Below are positions 41,577-50,002 of a stretch of DNA of 64,000 bases, piece after piece. The translations under genes and the position numbers were made by a program. Below the pieces are notes generated by a model. The model made no database searches and was not told the origin of the DNA. It saw only the letters and a program-made list of their open reading frames with translations. Source of the DNA: JAXDAY01 sp034679345 (GTDB taxonomy: Bacteria > Eisenbacteria > RBG-16-71-46 > CAIMUX01 > VGJL01); NCBI GenBank assembly GCA_034679345.1, contig JAXDAY010000004.1, forward strand, positions 219,134 to 283,133. The letters are read 5' to 3'. Position 1 is the first letter of the stretch. Each line of letters opens with the position of its first letter.

Positions 41577-43391
41577 TCAGGCCGCGGCCCGGTAGGCGTC
41601 GCGCTCGAAGAATGTCCGAAGGTCCCGGCGATGCGCCTCACGGCGCGACAGCTCGACCGAGAGCGTCCACGAGACGATCAGAACGATCGCTCCACCCACT
41701 CGCAGGACCCCCTCGACCCCGGAAGTCGTCGGGCACGGGAAGAAGGGCCAGACCGCGCGGCTAAACAGCAGGAAGCCGCAGGTGAAGAGGACGAGAAGAA
41801 GCGATCCCGCGACAGGGCTGCCGCGGGCGATGAGCCCCGCGCCCGGAAGGAGATTGAAGACCCATGCCTTGGTGCGTTCCGCCGAGGAGGAGTCCTGGCC
41901 CGTCCAGCGTCGCAGGAGGATGCGCCCCTGGTCGGTCGGAGCGACCCGGCCGAGGCTCGCGGCGCATCGCCTGCAGTAGGCTCGTCCCGCGGTGCGCGCG
42001 ACGCAGCGCCGGCAGACCGGCGCCCCGCAGTGGTGGCAGAGGTGCACGCGCAGCCGGCGGCGCAGGACCGCGCCGGCCAGCGCGCCCGCCAGGAGCGCGC
42101 CGATCAGTCCGAGGGGCAGGGTCCTGAACTTGCCGCCGGGGAAGAGCAATGCGGACCACGCCGGCAGCGGCGCGGAGGATGCCGGCGCGGCCGAGCGCTG
42201 GATCGACCAGAGTCCGGTGGTCGGGATGAGTCCGTCCATGACATCGTGGGTCGCATGGGGGTCGCCCGGGCGCCCGGCGGAGCGCACCCGATCGAGGTCG
42301 AGTCGCGCCGCCTCTTCCAGCCGCGCGTCCGCCTCGTTGAAGCGGTGCAGCCGGCTCAACGCGACCGCGAGATTGTAGCGGGCCTCGAGCCCCACCGACT
42401 CGCGATCGAGAAGCGCCTCGTAGCGCCTTGCGGCCGCGGTCGCGTCTCCACGCCAGAAATCGACGTTGGCAAGATTCACTCCGGCCTGCGCCCCCGCGGG
42501 TCCGAGCCAGCTTTCGGCGCGCTCGAAGGCGATCGCGGCCTCGCCGAGCCTGCCCTCTCGCCGCAGGATCATTCCCTCGGCGAAGGCGAGGGCGGCGTCC
42601 TGACCCGGGGAGGCCTCGGCGACCAGGTGGTGGAGCTCCGGCGTGGGCATCTCCCTCTGCGCGCGATCGAGAAGCCAACTCGGCTCGCGCAGGTCGATGG
42701 GTGCGCTCCATGGGGTAAGCCAGCTCCAGAGCAGGGGAGAGACGAGAACGCAGACGACGCCGGTAAGCGCGACGGCCTTCTCCTTCCGTTTCATCTCCCG
42801 GACCGCCAGGCCGACGTAGAAGGCCGCGCACGAGACGAGTCCCCACGGGATCAGCAGCGGAACCGCAAGGACGCCCGCGGCGACGAGCGACGGGCGCGGG
42901 CCGCGTCGCTGCGCGATCCCTTCCTCGATGATGTGATGCGCCCGAGGCAAGCACCGGGCCGCCATGAAGGCCCAGGCGACGGCGGCGGCGATCAGAAGCG
43001 CGATCCATAGGGCGGGGAGGAATGCGGCCAGCATCCGCCGCTGGAACAGGTAGTTGCGCGCGAGGATCGCGGAGGCTCCCGCGATGCCGTCCGCCGCCAA
43101 TCCGGGATCGCCTGGGATTCCGAGACGCACCATGCTCGTGTGGGCGTCCAGGAGCTCGGGATCGAGACGGGCGGCGAGCCGCACCTGCTCCCTCGCTCGG
43201 GCACGATCCCCCGAAGCTTCCAGATCCCGAGAGAGCAGCAGATGGTGCCAGGCGGCCGCGGGGGCGGAGCCCGCGCCGCACCGGGCGCGCTCCTCCATGA
43301 CCCGGTCAGGGGTGGGCGGATCGGCCCACACGGCCCCCGCAAGCAACAGGAGCGGCAGGAGGCCGGGGATCAGGAGATGATTACGGCGCAA
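41577..43391 (-). CDS. Membrane protein with TPR repeats and zinc-ribbon-like Cys clusters
   Basis: A protein of 604 residues. It has an N-terminal signal-like segment (ending AGAVWADPP), a short TPR-like region, and membrane segments near 120-140, 165-190 and 205-222. TPR-type helices follow at about 245-355 (GEAAIAFERAESWLG, ARYNLAVALSRLHRFNEAD). A membrane segment near 405-425 precedes a Cys-rich region HLCHHCGAPVCRRCVAR...YCRRC, which should bind zinc. Two further membrane segments lie near the C-terminus. This is not a family I can name. Divergent from the exbB operon; the DUF4388-type gene follows in the same direction. Confidence 0.72.
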   Translation of the reverse strand: MRRNHLLIPGLLPLLLLAGAVWADPPTPDRVMEERARCGAGSAPAAAWHHLLLSRDLEASGDRARAREQVRLAARLDPELLDAHTSMVRLGIPGDPGLAADGIAGASAILARNYLFQRRMLAAFLPALWIALLIAAAVAWAFMAARCLPRAHHIIEEGIAQRRGPRPSLVAAGVLAVPLLIPWGLVSCAAFYVGLAVREMKRKEKAVALTGVVCVLVSPLLWSWLTPWSAPIDLREPSWLLDRAQREMPTPELHHLVAEASPGQDAALAFAEGMILRREGRLGEAAIAFERAESWLGPAGAQAGVNLANVDFWRGDATAAARRYEALLDRESVGLEARYNLAVALSRLHRFNEADARLEEAARLDLDRVRSAGRPGDPHATHDVMDGLIPTTGLWSIQRSAAPASSAPLPAWSALLFPGGKFRTLPLGLIGALLAGALAGAVLRRRLRVHLCHHCGAPVCRRCVARTAGRAYCRRCAASLGRVAPTDQGRILLRRWTGQDSSSAERTKAWVFNLLPGAGLIARGSPVAGSLLLVLFTCGFLLFSRAVWPFFPCPTTSGVEGVLRVGGAIVLIVSWTLSVELSRREAHRRDLRTFFERDAYRAAA

Positions 43392-43534
43392 TCGCTTCCC
43401 TCACGACTCTGGGGCGGCCTTCCCCGGGGCGATTCCCCGGTGACGCGCACACTCCCCTGTGGAGTCTATCGGTCCAAGCGGCCGCGACTTGAGGAAGAAG
43501 CCTGCCACTGGCCGCCCGAGCGGGGGCAATCGCG

Positions 43535-43563
43535 TTGACCCTAGGGGGAGGGGGTCTTAGGCT
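43535..43563 (+). promoter_or_regulatory. Sigma70-like promoter for the exbB-tolC-ABC operon
   Basis: TTGACC (43535-43540), a 17-base spacer and TAGGCT (43558-43563). Transcription is expected near 43570, about 35 bases before the exbB ATG at 43605. Confidence 0.65.
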
Positions 43564-43604
43564 CCTCAGAGCGATCGGCGCATATCGCGTGTGGAGGTGT
43601 GCGA

Positions 43605-44429
43605 ATGGGTCGGAATCGGAAGTGCCGCGGGGGCGGGCGACTCGGACCGGCCGGTTGGGCGATCCTGGCCGCGGCTCTGCTCCTCGCCATTCTGCCCGCG
43701 AGCCTTCCCCGGACCGATGAGGCATGCGCGCAGGAATCTCCCCGGGGCCCCGTCGTGGCGGAACACGCTCCCATCCTGGGATTTGCCGACTGGTTCCAGC
43801 GGGGCGGCGTGTTCATGTGGCCGCTCCTCGTCTGCTCGGTGGCCGGTCTCGCCATCATCATCGAGCGCCTGATCGCCGTCCAGCGCGCGACAACGCGAAA
43901 CCGCTCCACCATTCGCCGGATCCTGCGCCGGCTCGACCGGGATGGCATCGATGGCGCGATTGAGGAGTGCTCGAAGGACCCCGAACCGGTCTCGCGGGTC
44001 CTCGCGGCGGGTCTCGATCGCGCCTCCGGCGGCGTAGGCCGTATCGAGCGATCCCTGGAGACCGCGGGCTCCGTCGAGGTGGCCGGGCTCCAGCGGGGTC
44101 TCCTCTGGCTCGCGACGATCGCCAACGTGGCGCCGCTCCTTGGCTTCCTCGGCACCGTTTCGGGAATGATCCACGCGTTCGCGACGATCGCCGGCGCGGA
44201 TCAGATCACGGTGCGACTGGTCGCCTCCGGAATCGAGGAAGCGCTGATCACCACCGAGGCCGGACTCGTCATCGCGATCCCGGTCCAGGCGATGCACAAC
44301 TACTTCGTCTCGCGCATCGATCGATTCATCACCGAGCTGGAGGAAGGATCGATGGATCTCGTGACGACCCTCGAGGGGATCGCGGGATTCGGGGATCCGG
44401 CGCGCCCGGGTCCGCTGGAGCTGCCTTGA
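43605..44429 (+). CDS. exbB: ExbB/TolQ/MotA-family proton channel protein
   Basis: A 274-residue inner-membrane protein. An extra N-terminal hydrophobic segment (about residues 17-33, signal-like) is followed by the first channel helix (FMWPLLVCSVAGLAIIIERLIA), a cytoplasmic domain, and the two conserved helices (LLWLATIANVAPLLGFLGTVSGMI and the ALITTEAGLVIAIPVQAM region). The TVSGM and TTEAGLVIAIP motifs are those of ExbB and TolQ. With the two ExbD proteins it should convert proton-motive force to motion of an envelope partner. The start is ATG 43605, 7 bases after GGAGG; GTG 43599 is too close to it. No TonB or TolA is in the window. Confidence 0.92.
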   Translation: MGRNRKCRGGGRLGPAGWAILAAALLLAILPASLPRTDEACAQESPRGPVVAEHAPILGFADWFQRGGVFMWPLLVCSVAGLAIIIERLIAVQRATTRNRSTIRRILRRLDRDGIDGAIEECSKDPEPVSRVLAAGLDRASGGVGRIERSLETAGSVEVAGLQRGLLWLATIANVAPLLGFLGTVSGMIHAFATIAGADQITVRLVASGIEEALITTEAGLVIAIPVQAMHNYFVSRIDRFITELEEGSMDLVTTLEGIAGFGDPARPGPLELP

Positions 44430-44839
44430 TCCGGATCCGCGGGAGACGCGACATCGCTGGGGACACGCCGGTCGTCTCGATGTCGGATATCGCATTTCTC
44501 CTGCTCGTCTTCTTCATATCGACCACGGTCTTCGATCTGGAGCGCGTCATCCCGATGGTCCTTCCTGCGCAATCGAGCCAGCCGATCGCCATCGAGCGAC
44601 GCGAGGTGATTCTGATCGAGGGCGAGCGCGGCGGACGGGTTCTCGTGGAAGGAGTCCCCGCGGAGATCCGGGAGATCGAGGGAATCGTGCGCGCCCGGCT
44701 GGCGGAGCGTCCCGAGACCGTCGTCTCCATCCGGACCGAACCCGAGGCGGTCTACGGGCTTCTGATCGACATTGTCGATGAGGTGCGCAAGGCCCGCGCG
44801 ACGAAGATCTCCCTTGAACGCGTCGGAGCGACCGGATGA
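44426..44839 (+). CDS. exbD: ExbD/TolR-family protein (first copy)
   Basis: A 137-residue protein with a short cytoplasmic tail, one membrane helix with the conserved Asp in SMSDIAFLLLVFFISTT, and a periplasmic domain. The start is TTG 44426, overlapping the exbB stop (TTGA), with GGAG 5 bases before it. The periplasmic part (about 105 residues) has the usual strand-helix pattern ending in VYGLLIDIVDEVRKARATKI. Confidence 0.9.
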   Translation: MIRIRGRRDIAGDTPVVSMSDIAFLLLVFFISTTVFDLERVIPMVLPAQSSQPIAIERREVILIEGERGGRVLVEGVPAEIREIEGIVRARLAERPETVVSIRTEPEAVYGLLIDIVDEVRKARATKISLERVGATG

Positions 44840-45258
44840 ACCGGCTGCGCTGGAGGCGCCCGGCGCGGATTCGCGCGGCGATCCCGACGGCATCAATGGC
44901 CGACATCGCCTTCCTGATGCTGATCTTCTTCCTGACCAGCACGATCTTCCGCCTCGAGACGGGTCTCGAGATCGATCTGCCGCCGGCGGAGACCGGGCTC
45001 CGGCTTCCGCGCGAGGGGACGGTGTCGGTTTGGATGGACCGCGAGGGGCGGGTAGCGATCGACGATGCCCTCGTGCCCCTGGAGAGTGTAGCTTCAATCC
45101 TCGAGGGGAAGTCTCGAAGCGCCGGGGGCGTGGTCGTCAGTCTGAAGATCGACCGGGAGACCCAGTTGCGCACGGTGCAGGGGCTCTTCGATCAGCTCCG
45201 GGCCGCGCGAATCCGGAACATCGCCTTGGGGAGCCGGGCCGAGGGCGCCGGAAGCTAG
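44836..45258 (+). CDS. exbD: ExbD/TolR-family protein (second copy)
   Basis: A 140-residue second ExbD: basic start, ASMADIAFLMLIFFLTSTIF with the conserved Asp in the single membrane helix, and a periplasmic domain ending QGLFDQLRAARIRNIALG. ATG overlaps the first copy (ATGA). The two differ clearly in sequence, so they are an old duplication; they may form a mixed dimer. The C-terminus is followed by 86 bases with a TolC-type gene. Confidence 0.9.
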   Translation: MNRLRWRRPARIRAAIPTASMADIAFLMLIFFLTSTIFRLETGLEIDLPPAETGLRLPREGTVSVWMDREGRVAIDDALVPLESVASILEGKSRSAGGVVVSLKIDRETQLRTVQGLFDQLRAARIRNIALGSRAEGAGS

Positions 45259-45344
45259 AGCGGCGAACGGCAGTTCGAAGGAAACCCCGCGGTTGCCGCC
45301 TGCGTAGGACTGCGGATGGGGCGGCACACGAAGGAGGAGTCGCG

Positions 45345-46700
45345 ATGCGTTTTCGATTCGACCGGTTGAGGAGAGCGAAGTGGCTGCTGGTCGCGGCGGC
45401 CTGGGCGCTGACGCCCGCGGGCGCCGCGCATGCCGAGCAGCTGACGCTCCGGCAATGCGAGGATCTGGCTGTGAAGAACAACCCTGGCCTGGCGCAAGCG
45501 CGCGCCCAGCTGAGAGGCGCGGCGGCTTCGAGGCTCGCAGGCATGAGCGCGTTCTTGCCCGATCTCTCCTACAATCTCTCCCGGTCGCAGAGCACGAGCT
45601 CCTACGGAGTCGCCGTGATCGATCCGCGCACGGGCCTCCCGGTGACGGGACGCGTCGACGACAATTACTCCCACTCGGTCGGCCTCTCCCAGCCGATCGT
45701 GAACCTCCCGGGCCTCTATGGCTATCGCGCCGCGGGCGCCGACCTCGCGAGCGCCAGGGAGTCGCTCCGCGGAAGCGAAGCGGATCTCCTCTTGGCCGTG
45801 CGCGAGCGGTACTTCGTGCTGCTGCGCGCGATCTTGCTCGAGGAGGTCGCGGGCGAAGCCCTCAGCGTGAGCGAGGACCAGCTCCGCAGGTCCGAGGCGC
45901 TCTTCGAGGTCGGCTCGGTGGCGCGAAGCGACGTTCTGCAGGCGAGGGTCAATCGCGCGAACGCCGAGCGGGAGGAGATCGCCGCGCGCAACACGGTCGA
46001 CCATGAGCGCGCCCGGCTCGCCGTCCTGCTCGGGATGCGCGTGGAGGATTCCCTGGAGATCAGCCGCGACATGGACGAGCCGCCGCCTGCCGGCGATGAC
46101 GAGAGCGTCCTGATCGCCGAGGCTCTCGAGTCCAGGCCCGAGGTGCGCCGCGCAGCCCAGGATCTGCAGGGCGCCCGGCTTCGCTATCGCTCCGCCGTCT
46201 GGGGCCAGTTTCCGAGCGTCTTCGCTGATCTCTCCTACTCGAAGACGGTGACGCAGCGGGGGGGGATCTTCGACGACCTCGGGGACTTGATGGACACCGG
46301 GGCGATCAAGGACGACGCCGGGTGGCGCTGGTCGGTCGGTCTGCGCTGGAACATCTTCGACGGCTTCTCGACGATCGGCGGGATCAGGAGGAGCAAGGCG
46401 AACGTCTACAGCCTCGCCGAAGCGCGGCGGCAGGAGGAGCTCGATGCCGCCCTCGCGGTCCGCGAGGCGCGCATCGCGATCAAGAACGCCACCGAGGAGA
46501 TCCGCGCGGCAGAGGAGGCGGTGGCCTTCGCCGAGGAGAGCTTCAAGCTCCAGGAAGCCCTCTACCGGAATGGGGGCGGCACCATCCTCGAGCTGAACAA
46601 CGCCCAGGTCGAGCGGACCCGGGCCAAGACGTCCCACGTCAACGCCCGGATCGCCCACCAGATCGCCCGCGCGCTGCTCGATCGGGCCCTGGGTCGGTAG
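45345..46700 (+). CDS. TolC-family outer-membrane efflux channel
   Basis: A 451-residue protein with a signal peptide (ending AAHAEQ, cleavage near residue 29), then the paired TolC repeats: LTLRQCEDLAVKNNPGLAQARAQ and a second half starting near residue 245 with ESRPEVRRAAQDLQGARLRYR. Long helices with RLAVLLGMRVEDSLE and the segment RWNIFDGFSTIGGIRRSK fit the barrel and tunnel. The start is ATG 45345 after GAAGGAGGAG. With the following adaptor, ATPase and permeases it would make a complete trans-envelope exporter. Confidence 0.9.
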   Translation: MRFRFDRLRRAKWLLVAAAWALTPAGAAHAEQLTLRQCEDLAVKNNPGLAQARAQLRGAAASRLAGMSAFLPDLSYNLSRSQSTSSYGVAVIDPRTGLPVTGRVDDNYSHSVGLSQPIVNLPGLYGYRAAGADLASARESLRGSEADLLLAVRERYFVLLRAILLEEVAGEALSVSEDQLRRSEALFEVGSVARSDVLQARVNRANAEREEIAARNTVDHERARLAVLLGMRVEDSLEISRDMDEPPPAGDDESVLIAEALESRPEVRRAAQDLQGARLRYRSAVWGQFPSVFADLSYSKTVTQRGGIFDDLGDLMDTGAIKDDAGWRWSVGLRWNIFDGFSTIGGIRRSKANVYSLAEARRQEELDAALAVREARIAIKNATEEIRAAEEAVAFAEESFKLQEALYRNGGGTILELNNAQVERTRAKTSHVNARIAHQIARALLDRALGR

Positions 46701-46760
46701 ACTCATGTCCGCATGGAGGGCGCGGGGCGTCGTGACGCCCGGCGCGCCGGGAGGCCAGTG

Positions 46761-48065
46761 ATGCGCAAGGGGACGCGGCAGGCGCTCTTCATCATTCTGG
46801 GCGTTGTCGTCGTGGGGGCCCTGATCGCTGCGAACCTGAAGCCGAAGAAGTCGCAGAAGGGAGCGGAGGTCAAGACCGAGGAGATCGGGACGCGGCGGAT
46901 CGAAGCCTGGGTGCGCGCTCCCGGGAAGATCCAGCCGGTGACGCAGGTGCAGGTCTCGAGCAACGTGATCGGACGCGTGGCGGAGCTGGCCGTGCAGGAA
47001 GGCCAGAGGGTGGCAAAGGGCGATCTCCTCCTGCGCCTCGACGACGAGCGCTACCGCTCGCTGGTCCAGCAAGTGCGCGCCCAGATCGAATCGGGCCAGG
47101 CGAACGTGGGCCTCGCCGAGGCCGAGCTGCGCGAGGTGAGGCAGAACTTCGATCGCAGCGAGGCGATGTATGAGCAGGGACTGGTCTCCGAGGCCGACCG
47201 AACTGCGATGCGCACGCGGGCCGAAGTTGCCGAGGCCCGCCTCGACGCAGCGAAAGAGGAGATCCGCCGGGCTCAGGCGGCCCTGGTCGAGGCCGAGAAG
47301 AACCTCCGGGAGACGGTATTCGTGGCCGCGCTCGACGGCACGATCACGCAGCTCAACGTGGAAGTCGGCGAGAATGTCCTCACAGGGACGATGAACAATC
47401 CCGGCACGGTGATCCTCACGCTGGCCGATCTCTCCGCGATGGAGGTGCTCGCGGACGTGGACGAGACCGACGTGGTTCAGGTGGCTCCCGGGCAGAGCTG
47501 CCGGGTGCTCGTCGACGCCCTTCCCGACACCTCGGTCGCCGGCACAGTCACACGCGTCGGCTCCTCCGGGCGGGGCACGACGGGCGCGGCGCAGGAAGCG
47601 ACCAACTTCGAGGTCGCCGTGCTCCTGCAGGATCCGCCCCCGTCGTTGCGGCCTGGGATGAACGCGGATGTGGAGATCCTGACCGGTCAGAGCGACTCAA
47701 GCCTCGTCGTGCCATTGCAGGCGCTCACGGCGCGGCCCCAGTCGGTGGTCGATCGCTGGAAGAAAAAGCGGGCCGGGGACGGCCCCGCGGGGGAGGTGAG
47801 CGACACAACCGGGCCGGAATCGCGAAACCTGGTCGAAGGGATCTTCCTCTTCGACGACGGAAAGGCTCGCTTCGTGCCGGTCACGATGCTTCTGCGCGGC
47901 GAGACCCATGTCGAGGTGCGGGGGCAAATCAATGTAGGCGATCCTCTGATCGTCGGACCCTACAAGACGCTGCGCAAGCTGGCCGACCAGGATCCGGTGC
48001 GGCTCGAGAAGAAGAAGAAGAAGGAACGCAAAGAAGAGTCCGCCGACGCGTCGGCAGGGGATTGA
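46761..48065 (+). CDS. Periplasmic adaptor (membrane fusion protein, MacA/HlyD type)
   Basis: A 434-residue membrane fusion protein. It has an N-terminal anchor (about residues 8-27), the barrel-sandwich/lipoyl halves (VIGRVAELAVQEGQRVAKGD, and DGTITQLNVEVGENVLTG), and between them a coiled-coil hairpin that docks to TolC (about 105-195). A beta-barrel domain follows. The tail is extremely basic and then acidic (KKKKKERKEESADASAGD). The start is ATG 46761 with GGAGG 7 bases before it; the frame is open from 46713. It lies between tolC and the ABC ATPase in export order. Confidence 0.9.
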   Translation: MRKGTRQALFIILGVVVVGALIAANLKPKKSQKGAEVKTEEIGTRRIEAWVRAPGKIQPVTQVQVSSNVIGRVAELAVQEGQRVAKGDLLLRLDDERYRSLVQQVRAQIESGQANVGLAEAELREVRQNFDRSEAMYEQGLVSEADRTAMRTRAEVAEARLDAAKEEIRRAQAALVEAEKNLRETVFVAALDGTITQLNVEVGENVLTGTMNNPGTVILTLADLSAMEVLADVDETDVVQVAPGQSCRVLVDALPDTSVAGTVTRVGSSGRGTTGAAQEATNFEVAVLLQDPPPSLRPGMNADVEILTGQSDSSLVVPLQALTARPQSVVDRWKKKRAGDGPAGEVSDTTGPESRNLVEGIFLFDDGKARFVPVTMLLRGETHVEVRGQINVGDPLIVGPYKTLRKLADQDPVRLEKKKKKERKEESADASAGD

Positions 48066-48068
48066 GCC

Positions 48069-48785
48069 ATGGTCGATGATGGCGTCCTGATCGAGTTGCG
48101 AGGCATCTGGCGGATCTATCGAGTCGGTCAGGAGGAAGTCCACGCTCTTGCGGGGGTGGATCTCGAGATCCGAAAAAACGAGTTCGTGGCGATCATGGGC
48201 CCATCGGGCAGCGGCAAGTCGACCCTGATGAACCTGATCGGCTGTCTCGACACGCCCACATCGGGCAGCTATCACCTGAACGGCCGGCCGGTGGAGGGAC
48301 TGGCGGACGACGAGCTGGCCCGCATCCGCAATCTCGAGATCGGCTTCGTCTTCCAGACCTTCAATCTTCTGCCCCGCGCGGATGTCCTGCACAACGTCGA
48401 TCTGCCTCTGGTCTATGCGGGAGTGCCCCGGGCGGAGCGCAAGATAAGGGCCATGCGCGCGCTGGAGCAAGTGGGGCTCACCGAGCAGTGGCGGCGCCGG
48501 CCGAACGAGCTCTCCGGCGGGCAGCGGCAGAGAGTCGCGATCGCCCGCGCCCTGGTGACCGACCCGAGCTTGATCCTCGCGGACGAGCCGACGGGAAACC
48601 TCGATTCGAAGACAGGCGAGGAGATCCTTGGCGTCTTCGATCGCATCCATCGCGACGGTAACAGCGTCATCCTGGTCACCCATGACGAGGGGATCGCGCG
48701 CCATGCCCATCGCGTCATCCGGATCCTCGACGGAAAGATCGCCTCGGACGCCCCTGTGCCACGTTCGGGCGGACGGGACGGATGA
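48069..48785 (+). CDS. ABC transporter ATP-binding protein (MacB/LolD type)
   Basis: A 238-residue ATPase of the FtsE/LolD/MacB mechanotransmission family. It has Walker A GPSGSGKST, the Q-loop FVFQTFNLLPRADVLHN, the signature LSGGQRQRVAIARAL, Walker B LILADEPTGNLD and the switch His in LVTHDE. It has no fused membrane domain. It must pair with the next two genes, which are permeases without ATPase domains. Its stop overlaps the first permease (ATGA). Confidence 0.95.
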   Translation: MVDDGVLIELRGIWRIYRVGQEEVHALAGVDLEIRKNEFVAIMGPSGSGKSTLMNLIGCLDTPTSGSYHLNGRPVEGLADDELARIRNLEIGFVFQTFNLLPRADVLHNVDLPLVYAGVPRAERKIRAMRALEQVGLTEQWRRRPNELSGGQRQRVAIARALVTDPSLILADEPTGNLDSKTGEEILGVFDRIHRDGNSVILVTHDEGIARHAHRVIRILDGKIASDAPVPRSGGRDG

Positions 48786-50002
48786 GCATTCTCGAGGCGC
48801 TGCGGCTCGCCCTGGACGTTCTCTGGGCGAACCGTTTGCGATCGTTTCTCACGATTCTCGGCAATGTGGTCGCTGTCGGATCGGTCGTTGCCGTCGTGGC
48901 GATCATCGATGGGTTGAACCGTTACGTCTCGGAGCAGATCCTCTCGACGGGGAGCCACACCTTCACCATTACGAAGTTCGGGTTCGACACCGACTACGAC
49001 TCGTATCTGAAGATGCTGCGCCGCAGGGACCTCACCCTCGACGACGCGGCCGCCCTCTCCAGGCAGATGCGAAACGCCCTTGCGGTCGTGCCGATCGTCT
49101 CCCGGCGGGAGACCCTGAAGCGGGGACGCGAGGAGGCGAGCGGAGCCGTGGTGGTCGGAGTGGGCGAAGGGGTCGAGGAGCTGCGCACCCTCGACATCGT
49201 GGCCGGCCGGCATCTGACGCGCGAGGATTTGCAGGGACGCGCGGCGGTCGCGGTGATCGGCGAGCAAGTCCGGGAGAAGCTCTTCGATCCGGTCGATCCG
49301 ATCGGTCAGGAGCTGCGAGTCGGGCGGCACCGTCTGCTCGTCGTCGGGCTCTTGAAACCCCGCGGCTCGGTGTTGGGGCAGTCGCAGGACAATGTCGTTC
49401 TCGTGCCGGTGACGACCTATGCCAAGTACTACGGGATGAGGGACAACCTCGAGATCAACATCCGCGCGACGAGCGCGGAGACGATGGCCGAGGCGCAGGA
49501 GGAGGCGGAGCTGCTGATGAAGCTCCGGCGCGGCCTCAACCCGTGGGATGAGCCCGATTTCAACGTTTTCACCTCCGAGATGCTCTACACCCTCTACCAG
49601 AACCTGACGAAGGGGATCTTCGGGCTCACCGTGGGGATCGTGGCGATCTCGCTTCTGGTCGGCGGGATCGTGATCATGAACATCATGTTCGTCTCCGTCA
49701 CGGAACGCACCCGCGAGATCGGCATCCGTCGCGCCGTCGGCGCTCGCCGCGGGCACGTGCTGACCCAGTTCCTCTCCGAGGCGGTTCTTCTCTCGCTCCT
49801 GGGAGGACTGATCGGCGTCATCCTGGGCTCGGCGACAGCGATCGTGCTGCACGCGGCCACGCCTCTTCCGGCCACGATCCGGCCTTGGTCGATCGTGATC
49901 GGGCTCTTGCTGGCGTCCTCCGTGGGGCTCTTCTTCGGGATCTACCCCGCAATGCGGGCGAGCCGGCTCGTTCCGGTCGAGGCTCTTCGCTATGAGACCT
50001 GA
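48782..50002 (+). CDS. MacB-type ABC permease (first copy)
   Basis: A 406-residue permease: one membrane helix near the N-terminus (about 20-42), a large periplasmic MacB_PCD-like domain (about 45-270), and three C-terminal helices (about 278-300, 330-350 and 365-390), with VSVTERTREIGIRRAVGARRG in the cytoplasmic loop and MRASRLVPVEALRYE at the end. It starts at ATG 48782 (ATGA with the ATPase). The gene ends 11 bases inside the second permease gene. Confidence 0.92.
   Translation: MSILEALRLALDVLWANRLRSFLTILGNVVAVGSVVAVVAIIDGLNRYVSEQILSTGSHTFTITKFGFDTDYDSYLKMLRRRDLTLDDAAALSRQMRNALAVVPIVSRRETLKRGREEASGAVVVGVGEGVEELRTLDIVAGRHLTREDLQGRAAVAVIGEQVREKLFDPVDPIGQELRVGRHRLLVVGLLKPRGSVLGQSQDNVVLVPVTTYAKYYGMRDNLEINIRATSAETMAEAQEEAELLMKLRRGLNPWDEPDFNVFTSEMLYTLYQNLTKGIFGLTVGIVAISLLVGGIVIMNIMFVSVTERTREIGIRRAVGARRGHVLTQFLSEAVLLSLLGGLIGVILGSATAIVLHAATPLPATIRPWSIVIGLLLASSVGLFFGIYPAMRASRLVPVEALRYET

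Noticed and set aside
43463..43468. TAGACT -10 on the minus strand for the TPR/zinc-ribbon gene
   Set aside because: The -10 matches the local pattern but no TTGNCN-like -35 lies 16-19 bases away, so I do not call it a promoter.
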